In this document: in pieces, positions 1 through 11,300 of the stretch
Layout: every line of letters begins with the position of its first letter
Position numbering within the stretch: the first letter of the stretch is position 1
Assembly: GCA_027596945.1 (NCBI GenBank)
Contig: JADGJH010000363.1
Span: forward strand, 1 to 20,223
DNA: 20,223 bases
Reading direction: 5' to 3'
Source: Physocladia obscura
Lineage: Eukaryota > Chytridiomycota > Chytridiomycetes > Chytridiales > Chytriomycetaceae
Position numbers and translations under genes: made by a program
The notes under the pieces: model-generated
Told to the model about the DNA's origin: nothing
The model's input: the letters and a program-made list of their open reading frames with translations, nothing else
The model's database searches: none

Positions 1-69
1 AAAAGGGAGAAACTTGAGAATTTGGTCGATCAATTCATTTGGAAGTGAGGCAGTTGATGTAGCAAACAT
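1..69 (-). CDS. F-box protein, N-terminal fragment (continues off the left edge)
   Basis: The minus strand opens with ATG at 69-67 and stays open for 23 codons to the window edge. Residues 9-23 read LPNELIDQILKFLP plus one residue, the core of an F-box (LPxEL...IL..LP). That motif binds Skp1 in SCF ubiquitin ligases, and the substrate-binding part would follow beyond the edge. An F-box a few residues after the initiator Met is the usual layout. The frame is also open upstream of this ATG for about 35 codons, after a possible acceptor (AAAAAACAG near 165), so an earlier start cannot be excluded. Only the F-box half is visible, so the substrate class is unknown. Confidence 0.65.
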   Translation of the reverse strand, partial: MFATSTASLPNELIDQILKFLPF

Positions 70-1386
70 GACTCCAGGCTCAAAGAAAAGCAATTCGTGC
101 CGAAATGAGCAGTATGAATTGACAATATTCAGCAGTCTTTCGAATCGTTTCAAGAGCACTGAACTGTTTTTTTAAGGTATATTAAGCAGCAGGCCGATGC
201 TTGAAAGCAGATCACACTTCAGCTTATTGTATTGAGATTAAAGGCAGAACAACTTACTTATCGAGCGTCCGTCTTGCAAAATCGAGTTTGCAAACCAATT
301 TGCACTTTTTTTTTTGAAACGAAATCACAACAATCGACATGAACACAAAATCGCGAGATTTTTCTTGTCCGCAACCTCATAATCTCCGACAAACAACTAA
401 ATCGCCCAGTTAATCTTTTCGAACGTAGTGCAACTAATTGCAAACTCAAGTCCAAACTGTAGCAAATGACGCAGGCTTCGGTGTGAACATCTCCCAATTT
501 AATTTCACAACGACGTTGCAAGGAGAAGTTCAAAGTGCGAACTGACAAGTTGAGTTGCCATGAAAGCAGGTTTACAAAATACAGTCAAATATTTTCGATA
601 TCATCGCATTTAACTTCTGGTTGTTGCTGTCAGTGCTCCGAGCAGAGCATTCAGGGGATCTATGAATATTACACCAGAAGATCCTGAGCGGACGGTTATC
701 CTGACGAGTACCAGAGTTGGAAAGTTTTTTTCAGAATATTCTTCAGGTGACGCTCGGTTCGCAGAAGATGTTCCCTTGAGAGATCACGATCGACCCTTTT
801 CTTGACCAACATATCATTTTTTTGTTGTTTTTTTGTTCAAAATAAACATGGAAATTATAAAAAATATTCTCTTAACATTCTCTTATAATTACATTTTAAT
901 AAATTTGTATGATAATTTCTGTGCTATTTTACTGCATTAAGTGCTACTACCACCGTCTATTCAATTACCGTCAGTTCGTTTGTTCCTTTTCCGGTGATTC
1001 GTTTCGTTGACCGTCATACCAATCGGACGATTATTGGTGAGTGGCGTGGTTATCGGGTAAGGCTGACGGTTTAACCTGACGATTTTTCCCTATATTTTCA
1101 TCGAATTTTCAAAACGCAAACTTCCCGAAAATTGTATGACCAGTATTTACTGCTGTAAATTTCACCAAGATCTGAAAATTTTTAAATGAAATTTTTTTTT
1201 GATATGGGGGTTTTCGATATTGGAGTGTTTTTAATTACTGTACGAATTGTTAGTGTTGGAGTGAAATAAAGAATATATTAAATAGCAAATTATAAATGTG
1301 AATGTATATTTATTGTATTTATTGTATGCCTCAACATAATCAAAAATTGAAAATAAATGAAAGAATTTAATTTTGCACTGAAATAA
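70..1386. other. Intergenic, AT-rich; one weak plus-strand ORF and inverted repeats
   Basis: No gene can be established between the F-box start and the 3' end of the trehalose gene. On the plus strand an open frame runs from about 632, after a plausible acceptor (GTTGTTGCTGTCAG), to a TGA at 803-805, with ATG at 662. AATAAA follows at 841-846. It could be a terminal exon, but no upstream exon could be joined to it with confidence. A second short plus frame lies at about 430-543. Nested inverted repeats lie at 967-1070. The rest is low-complexity AT sequence. Confidence 0.5.
1309..1323 (-). terminator. Poly(A) signals of the trehalose gene
   Basis: TTTATT occurs on the plus strand at 1309-1314 and 1318-1323, giving two AATAAA hexamers on the minus strand about 65-80 bases past the stop codon. 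These match the canonical signal; the cleavage site is inferred. Confidence 0.5.
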
Positions 1387-4300
1387 TTAGTTTGCTTCAT
1401 TTCCATTTGTTTTAACAGATGTCACAACTATTCCTTCATCACTGCCACCACTCTCACCACTGGCACTAACATTGTTACCAGCAGTCCCAATACTTGCTAA
1501 AATAATAAACTCCTCCAAAAAAATTTCCACATCACGAACAGTTCCTAAATAAAATTTTGCATTTGTCAGCTTCTTACCAACTGTGCAAGTGACTGATTGC
1601 TGATTCTCGTCAGAAAAGGTCTCATTTAGGTATTGGAACAACACTTCATCAGTCTTTCCATCACCAATACAACATGCGAAATCCACTAGTTCCCCAATTT
1701 GACCTAGGTCGTGGATCACACTGCGAGCAGCTGTTGACTTGTCAACCATTGACGGGCGTACTTCAACAGTTTTGTTGCCCAGGATTACTGAGACTGCAAG
1801 ATGGCTGAGAATTTGTTCTAGATTCACATGAAGTTCAGCTGCTTGCCAAATTCCAAATTCAGGATCCTGAGAAAATGATAAAAATAAAAAACAATTAAAT
1901 AAACAAAAAATACTAATTAAATAAAATTAAGTAAAATAATAATAATAATAATAATTAAACGGCAAACAAACCGCATTTCGGTAATGCCAAGTCAAATTCA
2001 CTTCCTTTTCTTCAACAAAACTTCCGGGCGTCCGTTCCGTATAGTACTGAAAAAGAGGTCGAATTTCTTCACTCCACCCCCTCGCATCAAACCCATCTCC
2101 TTGTTCCTGATCCACAAGAGCAAACCACCCACGCTGCATTCGCCTAGGTGGCCTCATAATCCCGCCACTCCCACTCCCAACACTCCCTCCAGCACCCATC
2201 TTGGGACTTAAACTGCTACTATTCCCAGGAATTTTAAACGGACTCACGTGCCTCAACAATGGGCTATTGAACTGAATTGGACTCGGAATCAAAGCCGGAA
2301 TATTCTTTAATGAGCGCGTTGCGAGCGGTGCTGCAACAACAGGAATCGAGCTTTCGCCTAGCAACGGAAGACTCGACAGTGATAACGATGTTTGCAGAGT
2401 CATATTACTCACGACGGGGCTTCCCGATATTGGACTGATGACGCCTTCGCCGTCGAGCGCATCAATAAGGCTTTCATCGATGCGGTTTGGTGGATGGCGA
2501 TAGAAGCAGCCGTGTTCAGCGCTGAGACCGACGCCGACATCGGCGAACCAGGAGTCGAGGTACGCGCGCGAGCGGCCGCTGAAGATGTAGACGTATGTAT
2601 TTGGGAGGGAAACAAGCCGTCGGATGAGTTCGCGAGTTGTTTTTGAGGGATTTGCGAACTCGGGGAGAGCGTGGTTTGATTTTAGTGTTCCGTCGTAATC
2701 GATAAAGAAAACCTGGAAAAAATTTTTAATGTTTTTTTTTTACTAAATTAAATCACCTTCTTTTTCGTCGACATTGAGAATTTAACCATACATTCTGATG
2801 CTTCAAGTTTAACTAGCCTTTTGCCATCAAAACTGTTCGGCAAACTCCGCAGTTCGTTTACAAACGTTGTTCCCCACCGTTCGGATGTGTATTTGCTAAC
2901 ATATCGATCAAGTTTGGCGAAATTCGCTTGCTTTTGCTTTGCTGGCATCGTAAGCGCCTCGTACATTCCGTTCGATAAATCTTCAGTATTCCATGGATTC
3001 ACGATAATAGCTCCATTCAATGACTGCGCAGCGCCAGCAAACTCTGAAAGAACCAACACGCCATGTTGTCCCTGTTGTGACGCTATGAACTCATAACTCA
3101 CGAGATTCATACCATCGCGTGTGCTTGAAACCACACACACATCAGCAACCGCATACAAGGCAACAAGCTCCGCAAACGAAACCGACTGGTGCACATAATG
3201 CACAGGCACAAACTCTACGGTTCCAAACTGGCCATTCACTTGTCCAACAAGCTGGTTTACGACGCGATCGAGGTTTTGATACTCGAGTACATCTTGGCGA
3301 GTCGGAACTGCGACTTGAATCATGACGCACTTTCCGTTCTGGAATTCAGGGTGGGTTGCGAGCATGTGAGAGAATGCATGGAGTTTCTGCGGAAGGGCTT
3401 TGATATAATCAAGGCGGTCAATGCCGATTATAATTTTTGTGTTGGGGAAGCGAGTGCGAAGACGTGATATTTCGAGTTGAACGGAAAGGGTTTGGAGGCC
3501 GGTGCGGAATTTTTCGGGGTCGATTCCAATGGGGTATGTTCCGACTTTAACTTTTCGGCCTTCGTATTCAACGCCGTCTGGATAACAATGAAGACCGAGG
3601 ATTCTGTATCATTATTTTTAGTTCTGTCTCCAAAGACATATGTACAATTGCCTTGCACAAGAACTCATAAAATGCCGCGCATAGTCATAGGTTTGAAAAC
3701 CAATACAGTCTGCTTCAAGAAGTCCACGAAGAATATCTTTTCGTGCGGGCAAAATCCGATATACTTCCGATGACGGGAATGGCGTATGCAAGAAAAAACC
3801 AATGCGAATAGTTTCGAGTTTCTCTGGTGACATACTCTTTGACAGTTTCTCCTTTAATAAGGCCGGTAAAATCATCAAATGAAAATCGTGAATCCAAATA
3901 ATATCGCCTGGCTGAATATGCGGGAGGAGCGCGTCTGCAAAAAGATTGTTTGCAGTCTGATATGCTTTCCAATGTTTCGCATTGAACGATAGCTCCGATG
4001 GATGGTAATGGAACAGCGGCCATAGAATACGATTGCAAAAACCCTGATAATAATCACGGACAAGCACGTCGGGGAGAAAGACAGGAATCGCCGAGTGCAA
4101 ATTCATTAACTTTTCCTGGACGTGTGATTGAGAATTTTGGGTGACAGGGATACCTGATTGGTGAAATTATTAGACTCTTTTATAACTGAATGCAATGCGA
4201 TAGATGACAAATCGTACCGGGCCAGCCCGCCCACACAAACGGCATACGCGCCGCTAATCCTGAAATTCCAGCAACCAAGCCGCCGCTGCTGGCCACAAAA

Positions 4301-4521
4301 TCGAAATCGCCGTTTGGTGTTGGCGTGACGGTGATTGGCAGTCTGTTTGACACAAGCAGCAACCTCCCATTTCCCTTCTCCACGTTCTCCCTTTCCTCGC
4401 TGGCCTTGCCTGTGCTTTCCCTAGTGCGTGTGTTTGACGCGTATTTCTCACTGCGTTCTGTATTTGTGTTTGCGCGTGGACTACTGCGTCCTCGTTGTTG
4501 GACATCACCACTAGCAACCAT
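1387..4521 (-). CDS. Bifunctional trehalose-6-phosphate synthase / trehalose-6-phosphate phosphatase
   Basis: Minus-strand exons are 4521-4218, 4153-3646, 3603-2757, 2712-1972 and 1866-1387. The introns are 64, 42, 44 and 105 bases with GT-AG ends, all phase-consistent, giving 959 residues. Residues about 50-550 form a GT20 synthase domain making trehalose-6-phosphate from UDP-glucose and glucose-6-phosphate. It carries SNR (R60), FVWAGWPG, ILWPLFHY, WIHDFHLM (D191), IDRLDYIK (R334, K339) and RDGMNLVSYEF, so the synthase looks catalytically complete. Residues about 554-900 form an HAD-type phosphatase domain with DYDGT (558-562), FSGR, WHYRNADPEFG and GDGKTDE (868-874). This is the Tps2 layout, but with an intact synthase half. 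A Ser/Pro/Gly-rich stretch of about 120 residues (roughly 625-748) interrupts the phosphatase domain after AEHGCFYR. The fourth motif has Gly where GDD is usual. The start ATG at 4521 lies about 50 residues before the first conserved strand. Confidence 0.93.
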
Positions 4522-4566
4522 TTCGTGATTGATGAAAAAAATCGTCTTCTCACGATGTTAATTGTT

Positions 4567-4572
4567 TTTATT
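4567..4572 (-). terminator. Poly(A) signal of the UEV gene
   Basis: AATAAA on the minus strand lies 29 bases after the UEV stop and only about 46 bases before the start codon of the trehalose gene. The 3' end of one gene and the promoter or leader of the next must therefore share this gap. Confidence 0.5.
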
Positions 4573-4600
4573 TCATTTCTTCACCCAAAACAACTCAATT

Positions 4601-5276
4601 TCAAAAAGTACTTCCTTCGGCCGGCTGAGGAAGCTTTCGGTTTGATGGAGACGCCATTTCTCTATTTATGGATAAATTAGTTGAAGAATGATGTTAATTA
4701 AAAACCTTCTCAATTCAGCCAGTACAGTTTCAATAGTATATGCGCGTTTCCATGTATCCAAGCACAATAGACGATCAACCTGAATGGGCAAGAAGAGAGT
4801 AAGAGGGGGGTTGAATATTTTGAGTATTGAAGGCGGAACACCTTTCCCGTTGTTTGGTTAACGCCCGGCATATTGACTCTGCTTGCGAACGACACTTGCG
4901 GTGGTTTGTCGGGGTATTCGGGACCGCAGACAATACGGAGCGAATAGATTCTGTTTTCATGCACCGACTGTTTAATGGTTAATTAGTACAAAACGCAACG
5001 TGACGTGATACAAAGGGACACACATGGCTTGGGCCGATAATTGTTCCATGCCAGAGCGTCAGACTATTGTCGTCGCCGTCGCTGAGTCCATACGAAATCG
5101 TGCCGTCACCGAGTCCCTTTTCCCCCTTTTCCAGTTCTTCGAGAAGCCGAAAGTTGCGCGGAACTTGTGCATTGTATCAGATGTATTGTATATAAGGCAT
5201 TGTATTAATGTATTAATGTATTGCATTTCTTTGCTGAGTCGGTAAAAGTAAACGCGTTCTCCTCACCTGTCGCCAT
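4601..5276 (-). CDS. Ubiquitin-conjugating enzyme E2 variant (Mms2/Uev1 type)
   Basis: Minus-strand exons are 5276-5267, 5163-5024, 4967-4842, 4779-4706 and 4661-4601; introns of 103, 56, 62 and 44 bases give 136 residues, the normal family length. The product begins [20 protein letters not shown], placing Phe at residue 8 as in yeast Mms2, where it contacts Ubc13. It then shows [28 protein letters not shown] and ends with a KLPQPAEG tail typical of Mms2/Uev1. As in the family, the active-site Cys context of true E2 enzymes is absent; the two cysteines present lie elsewhere. Known role: with Ubc13 it builds K63-linked ubiquitin chains in post-replication DNA repair and signalling. The first exon is only 10 bases (three codons and one base). 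The last exon, with stop TGA at 4603-4601, was recovered from the conserved tail. Confidence 0.92.
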
Positions 5277-5373
5277 TTCGTCAATTCAGATTCACGGAAA
5301 AAAAGTGAATATCCCAAACACAACGCTAATTGCTGCGCCGACCACGTTTTGCTGAGCTCGCCCGTCCCTGCGT
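5277..5373. promoter_or_regulatory. Bidirectional promoter between the UEV and PACT genes
   Basis: Only 97 bases separate the two divergent start codons (5276 minus, 5374 plus), so any core promoter and both leaders must lie here or inside the first exons and introns. No clear TATA box is visible. The assignment follows from gene layout, not from a recognised motif. Confidence 0.45.
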
Positions 5374-8300
5374 ATGATTAATCGCGAGAATAAAGTAATC
5401 AAAAATTTGTATTTTGGCCTTGTTAGCTTTTAATCTTTCTGTTTCAGCTTCTCGCTGCAAAGCGCAAACTGGAGCGATTCCAACGGAACCGCCCAACAAC
5501 AAACAACAACGGAAGCATCGCGTTTGCCGACTCTGATTCTCCTGATGGCATTTTTAATAACGAGCCTTCCACTGCAAATGGTTCTATCCGCAGCAGTGCC
5601 GACCTCGATCCCAATTTATATCCTGGAGGTCTCGCTGCAGTTTCGAGCCCGACTCCCACATTACCTACTCAGAATCTGATCATTGCCTCGCGCCCTGTTT
5701 CGGTGTGTTATTTAGTTGTTTTTTTTTCTTCATGTTTTAATTGTTGAGGTATAATACAATCGAACAGCCAACAAAAAAGTCTCCATCTAAAGCGAGTCCA
5801 AAACTGAGTCCCAAATTAGGCTCAAAGTTGTTTAATGTTCGTATTTCTCTCTCCTTCTCATGTTTTTTTTTCTATTTTTTGGTGTAATTTGCTTTTCAAT
5901 TAATTTCATCAATAGAACGACTCCACCGCTCTTTCTTTAATAATTGGGGACTTGTCATCAGCTAAGTTGTCTCTCGAGGAGCAGTTGCATCATCTCAGTG
6001 TCGAAAACGACACTCTTCGTCAACAACTCGAAAAATCTCACAATGTAGAAAACCTGTCAGACTTGAAAATTGTTGAATCGAATAACAAAAACAAATCCCG
6101 CCAAATAGAAACATCTAACAAAAGTTTGCAGTCGAAGTGCGATGAAGAATATGAAGACGCGATTTCTAATTTACAGAGAATGGAAGTTGATTTGGCTGTA
6201 ATTTCTGCAGAGCGGGACGCATTTTTGGCAGAAGTTAAAGACAAAAGTGCCCAAATTGGGCGACTTGAAGAAGAAGTTGAGGAGTTACGAAAAGGTTCTC
6301 AAGCAGACAGAGACGTTTTAGACAGGCTGGAAAGCTCCTTGAAAAGTGTTGATAAATTGCAGGATGCGAATTCAGAGTTAGTGCAAACAGTTGACAAATT
6401 AAAGGACGCAAATTCAGGACTGGAACGAAAACTTGCGGAGCTGAAAAATGTGAATTCGGGTTTAGTCGATGGATTTAAAGATGCGAATTCTGTATTGGAG
6501 CAAACTGTTGCTGAATTCAGCCAAAACTCAGTTTCTCACGAATCCAACACAATCTTAGAATCTCGACTTTTCGAATCAGAAAACCAACTCCGAGAATCCC
6601 GAGCACGGGTCCTTCAACTTGAAACGCAAATCAACGAGCAATTGATACTCGACAATGAATGGCCGTCGTCAACTGCTGACGCTCTGTTTTCAAACGGCAA
6701 CGAACTTGATAACTTGAAGGAGCAAGTGACACAACTGAAATTGGAAGTCCAAGTCCTCACAAATGAAGCAGAATCTGAACGCATCCGAAATCATGATCTC
6801 CAACGCACAATTTCAGACCTCAAAGCATCAAATCGTACGCATTCCGTCAACTCATCGCCTGCTCGCGGAAATCCGTCTGGCGGGGCAACAGCGGTCGTGA
6901 GTCACCTGCAAGACGAACTAAGCAAAATTAACAATCAGTATGAACAGGAAATTTCGCAATTCGATGAAAAGTCTCATGCCCTTGAATTAGAAATTAATGA
7001 ACTAAAAAATTACCTCAAAGCGAGCGAAAAGGATAATTGCGAGCTTCGAGAGCATATTGATGAACTTGAAGAAACTATTCAATCTGTCCGTGCGTCGCCT
7101 GCAACTATTATTCCCTCTGATGTTACTGTAACTCCTTTAGTTTCAGCAGTTTCTAGTGATCGAGAAGTGACTCGATTGAAAGCCGAATTGCAGAGCTTGA
7201 ATGCACTGTTTGAAGAAGAAGCCGAGCAGTTTGGTGTAAAGTCGCGGGTACTGGAAATTGAAGTCACAGAGCTCAAAAAGTACCTGAAAGCTGCCGAAGA
7301 GGATAATATTGAGTTGCGAGAGCAAATTGAATCTCTTGAAAAAAGTCAATTCAATTCTACAAATCCGGAAATGTCTTTAGAATCAGTGAAAATGGAAATT
7401 GACGAGCTTAAGAAATATTTGAAGGCGGCTGAGGAAGATAATATCGAATTGAGAGAGCAGATTGAGTCTTTGGAAGCTGCGAAAACTGCACCATCTCCAA
7501 ATCTCACAGCATTTCCTTCTGCTTTACGGCCAAAATCTGTCAAATCATTCACTGAAGAATGGGATTCTTGGGATAACGATTTTATTCCACCAGAACCAGT
7601 AGTGTCTGCAGTTTCAATCAACACCGCGACGTTTGAATCCAAACGAAACTTGGAAAAGCAACTTGATGCAGCAGATATTGCCAAAATCGCAGCGCTAGAA
7701 AAACTTACGGTTGCTCTTCAAGACCGCGACTCGCTCCAGGCAACAGTCGATACTCTTACAACTAATCTCTACGAAAACGAATCAGCGAAAATTGACGCTT
7801 TGGAAAAACTTACTACGGCTCTTCAAGATTTGGAACAGTCTTCGCATGAAATTCGTTCTCTGTCAGTCGAGCGTGACACACTGCTTCAAAAAATAGACGT
7901 GCTGAGCAACGATGTTCATCATCTTCGGGAAAACGCTGCACAAATTACCAAAGAACACGACACTCTTGTTTCAGTGAAACGGACTCCTGTCGACGACGGC
8001 GAAGAATCTACAAAAATTCTTACAAATATGGAGGCAACGCTGGCGAAAGTTTCTGCCGAACGTGATGCTATTCTCGTTGACTTGAATGCGCGTATTGACG
8101 AGATTGCACTGCTTCGCGAAAATGCAACCAACTTCGTTGGAGTTGAACAGATGCTCTCGCTACAAGAACAGTACGATACGCTGTCGCAAGAATACTCCCA
8201 ACTCAGTATTGAAAAAACAAAGGCTATTGCAGATTCCGAATCGAAAATCATTGAATTGATGGAGGAGAACGGCGCACTCACCCAAGAAGTTGAACAAATG

Positions 8301-11300
8301 CGGATCGCTGGTGCGCAAGTTTTCGAAACATTGCAGAAGCTTGAAGAAGAGCATGACGTGTTGTTCTCAGAACATGAACGAGTCTTGCAAGAACAGGAAA
8401 GTTTATCGAACGCACATCGAGATGTTATTGAACGAAATAAGTTGCTTGTTGGTGAAGCTGAACGCATTAATTCAAAATACGTGAATTTGCTTGAGCATCA
8501 TGAATCTGTCAAGAATGATTTCGTACAAATGAATGCTGATGTTGAACAGTTGCGAGTCGCTGAAGCGAGCTTTGTTAGTGCGAAGAAATCTTTGGAGGCG
8601 CAGAATGCTGATCTCGTGGAACAGTTGAACAGCTTGAAAGAAGCAGGAGCGAAAATTTTCCAAGATCGGCAAGCAATTGAAGAAGAGGCTGATTCTCTAG
8701 CAGTTCAAGTTGATGAACTACATACTCAAATCGCAGTATTTGACCAAGAGCGTATAACTTTGGAAAATCAAATCTCCGCTATTAAATTGGAGCTGGAATC
8801 ATGCCACCGGTCTCTGCAAGAAAGCGAATCACGGGCTGCAAGATTCGAACACTTGTATCGCGAAATTGAATCGAAAGCTGCTAATGATACAAATGAACTC
8901 GTGGATACACTAAGAAATCTCACAGATGATAAGGCAGATCTGAAAGATCAGTTACAGCTTTTGACTGATGAACTTAATGCGACAAAGTATGAAAACCAAG
9001 ATTTGACAAAGTTAAACTCGGAACTTTTGTCGAAACACAAAGAATTCACGAAAAAATTAGAAGAACTTGAATTCAAGACTGCACAAATCATCGAACTGGA
9101 GCGGCAAGTTCATTCCTTACATTCACAGATTGAAATACTGCAAGCAATTGAAAATGAACGCAATGAACTTTCCGAACAACTTCAGTCTATTAAAACTGAA
9201 TATAATCATCTTGTTGAATCACTAGAAAAGGCTGAATTTGAAAAAGACGCACTTCAACAGCAATTATACACTCTTCAGCAAGAAGCTCAATCATTTGCTG
9301 TTTCTGCTGAAGATTATGAGCAAGTGCGAACTCGTCTTGAAGAAGCGGAAACCAAATACGACCAGTTATTCACTGACGGCGAAGCCCACGCGACAGAACT
9401 GGAAAATCAATTAAACGAGGCGTTGCAACGAATTGAAAATTTTGAGTCAGAGCGCGGCCAATTACAATACGAAGTTGATTTTATGAAAGAGCGACTGTCT
9501 GCCGAAGAAGAGTTTTCAGCCGCACAGCAAACTGCAAAAAAATCTTTAGCCGCAGAAATTCTGCAACTCCGCACCGAATGCGAACAATACGAACAAAGAG
9601 TGCAAGTTTTACAGGAAGAGCTGATGGCCAATGAATCAGTTCTGGAGCGTGTCACCGCAAAACTTTCAACAACTGAAGAGCAAGTTTCTCGTGTCAGCAA
9701 CGAGTTTTCAGATTCACGTGCTCAAAACGCGGCTCTCGCCGAAGAGTTGGAGACTATAAAGCATGAAATGGACCAGATTCTCTCACATCAGGATTCACAA
9801 GCTGGGGCGTTGGCTGAATTGACAACATTACGTGGGGTTGTCGATGGGCTTGACCAGGAACGGCATGAGGCAATAGAAAGAAACAAACACTTAGAGCATA
9901 TATATGATGAGATTCAAGCAAAAGTTCTGAATCTTGAGCACGACCTGAAAGAATCTGTCGAGTTACAACAACAACTTGAACAAGAACTTGACGATCAAGA
10001 ACACTTGCGGAGTGAAATCAATAAGTTTAAGTCTGTTGTTTCGGATTTGGAGGGTGCCTGTGAAAAATTGAGTGACGAGCGCGATCGTTTGCAAAGGGCC
10101 TTAGAAAATATTGAATACGAAACGAAAAAAGCGAATGACGATCTTCACGTACAATATCAGAGTGAAATTACTGAATTGAAGCAGCGTATTAAATCTGGCG
10201 AGCTCCGCTCTGACGCTGACGTTCAAATTAGGGTGGAACAGCTGACATCGGCATTATCAAAATCACTCGAGTTTAAAAACCAAGAAATCTCTGAATATCA
10301 AAATCGTATTAATCAGCTCACTTATGAGGTGAATTTTTTTAAGTTTTTTAATTTTTAATTTTTTTAACTCGTAGCAAATAGGCTGAAGAAACTCAAAATC
10401 GTCTCAACGATGCCGTAAATGAAGCGTCAGATTCTTTGGGAAAAATCTCTAATCTTGAAATCAGACTCATTAATGCCGAAGAGCGAGCAGAATCCGTTGA
10501 AAACGCGTATAGAAATCTTGAATTGACATACAATGCTGCGAATGCCGAGCGGGAAGACTTTCATCAGAAACTTATTGCTGGCGCGGAAGCACTCGACGTA
10601 TTAAGGGCAGACTTGGAATCGGTAGAAGAACGCAACAGGAATTTGATATTGGAAAAAGACGAGACGATTCAAAACCTTGAATCCACGTTGGCGGAAAATA
10701 ACCGATTGTTTTTCGAAAAGGAAAACTTCATGGAGTATGAAAAAAACGAAATTTTTAGCAAATATGAAGAAGTCGAAATTGAGTTGAAAAACAATCGAGC
10801 TGAATTGGATTCTGTTTTGTCTCAACTTTCAGAGGTATGTGGTAAATTTCATTTAAAATTCAGAAAATATATAAAACCACTATTCTTACTATTTCTTTCC
10901 ATTTTTAGCATCAAGCAGTCGTAGATACTTTGAATCTTCAAGTCCAAGAAGCAGCCATTAAATTAGAAGCTTCTGAGCAGGAGCGAATGCTTATTTTGGC
11001 AGATCGTGATTCACAAGAGCGCCAACTTTTAGAGTTGCGAGAAGTCGAAACCTCGCAACGAACTGAATTGGAAGAATTTTACAGTCAAAATCAGCAATCA
11101 AATGAGCGAATTAAAGCTCTTGAACATCTTGTCGACAGTCTCGAAGTCCAAAGAGCACAATTTAACAATGTCATTAATAATGAGACATCTCTTGTTGAAG
11201 ATATCGCCCGAAAACAAAACCTGATTGAAAATCTTGAACGAGAGTTAGCAAAGTATAAAAGCCAAAATTTGTCACCTCATTCAGTAAATGGATCCTCCAA

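Noticed and set aside
258..548. Minus-strand ORF of 96 codons
   Set aside because: It starts at TTG, has no ATG in a good position, and shows no domain or flanking splice signals.
2392..3773. Plus-strand ORFs of 68-98 codons opposite the trehalose gene
   Set aside because: They are antisense shadows of strongly conserved synthase and phosphatase exons and show no family motif of their own.
7346..8467. Long minus-strand ORFs (112 and 182 codons) inside the PACT gene
   Set aside because: They are Ser/Cys-rich reverse readings of Glu/Lys-rich coiled coil, a common artefact.
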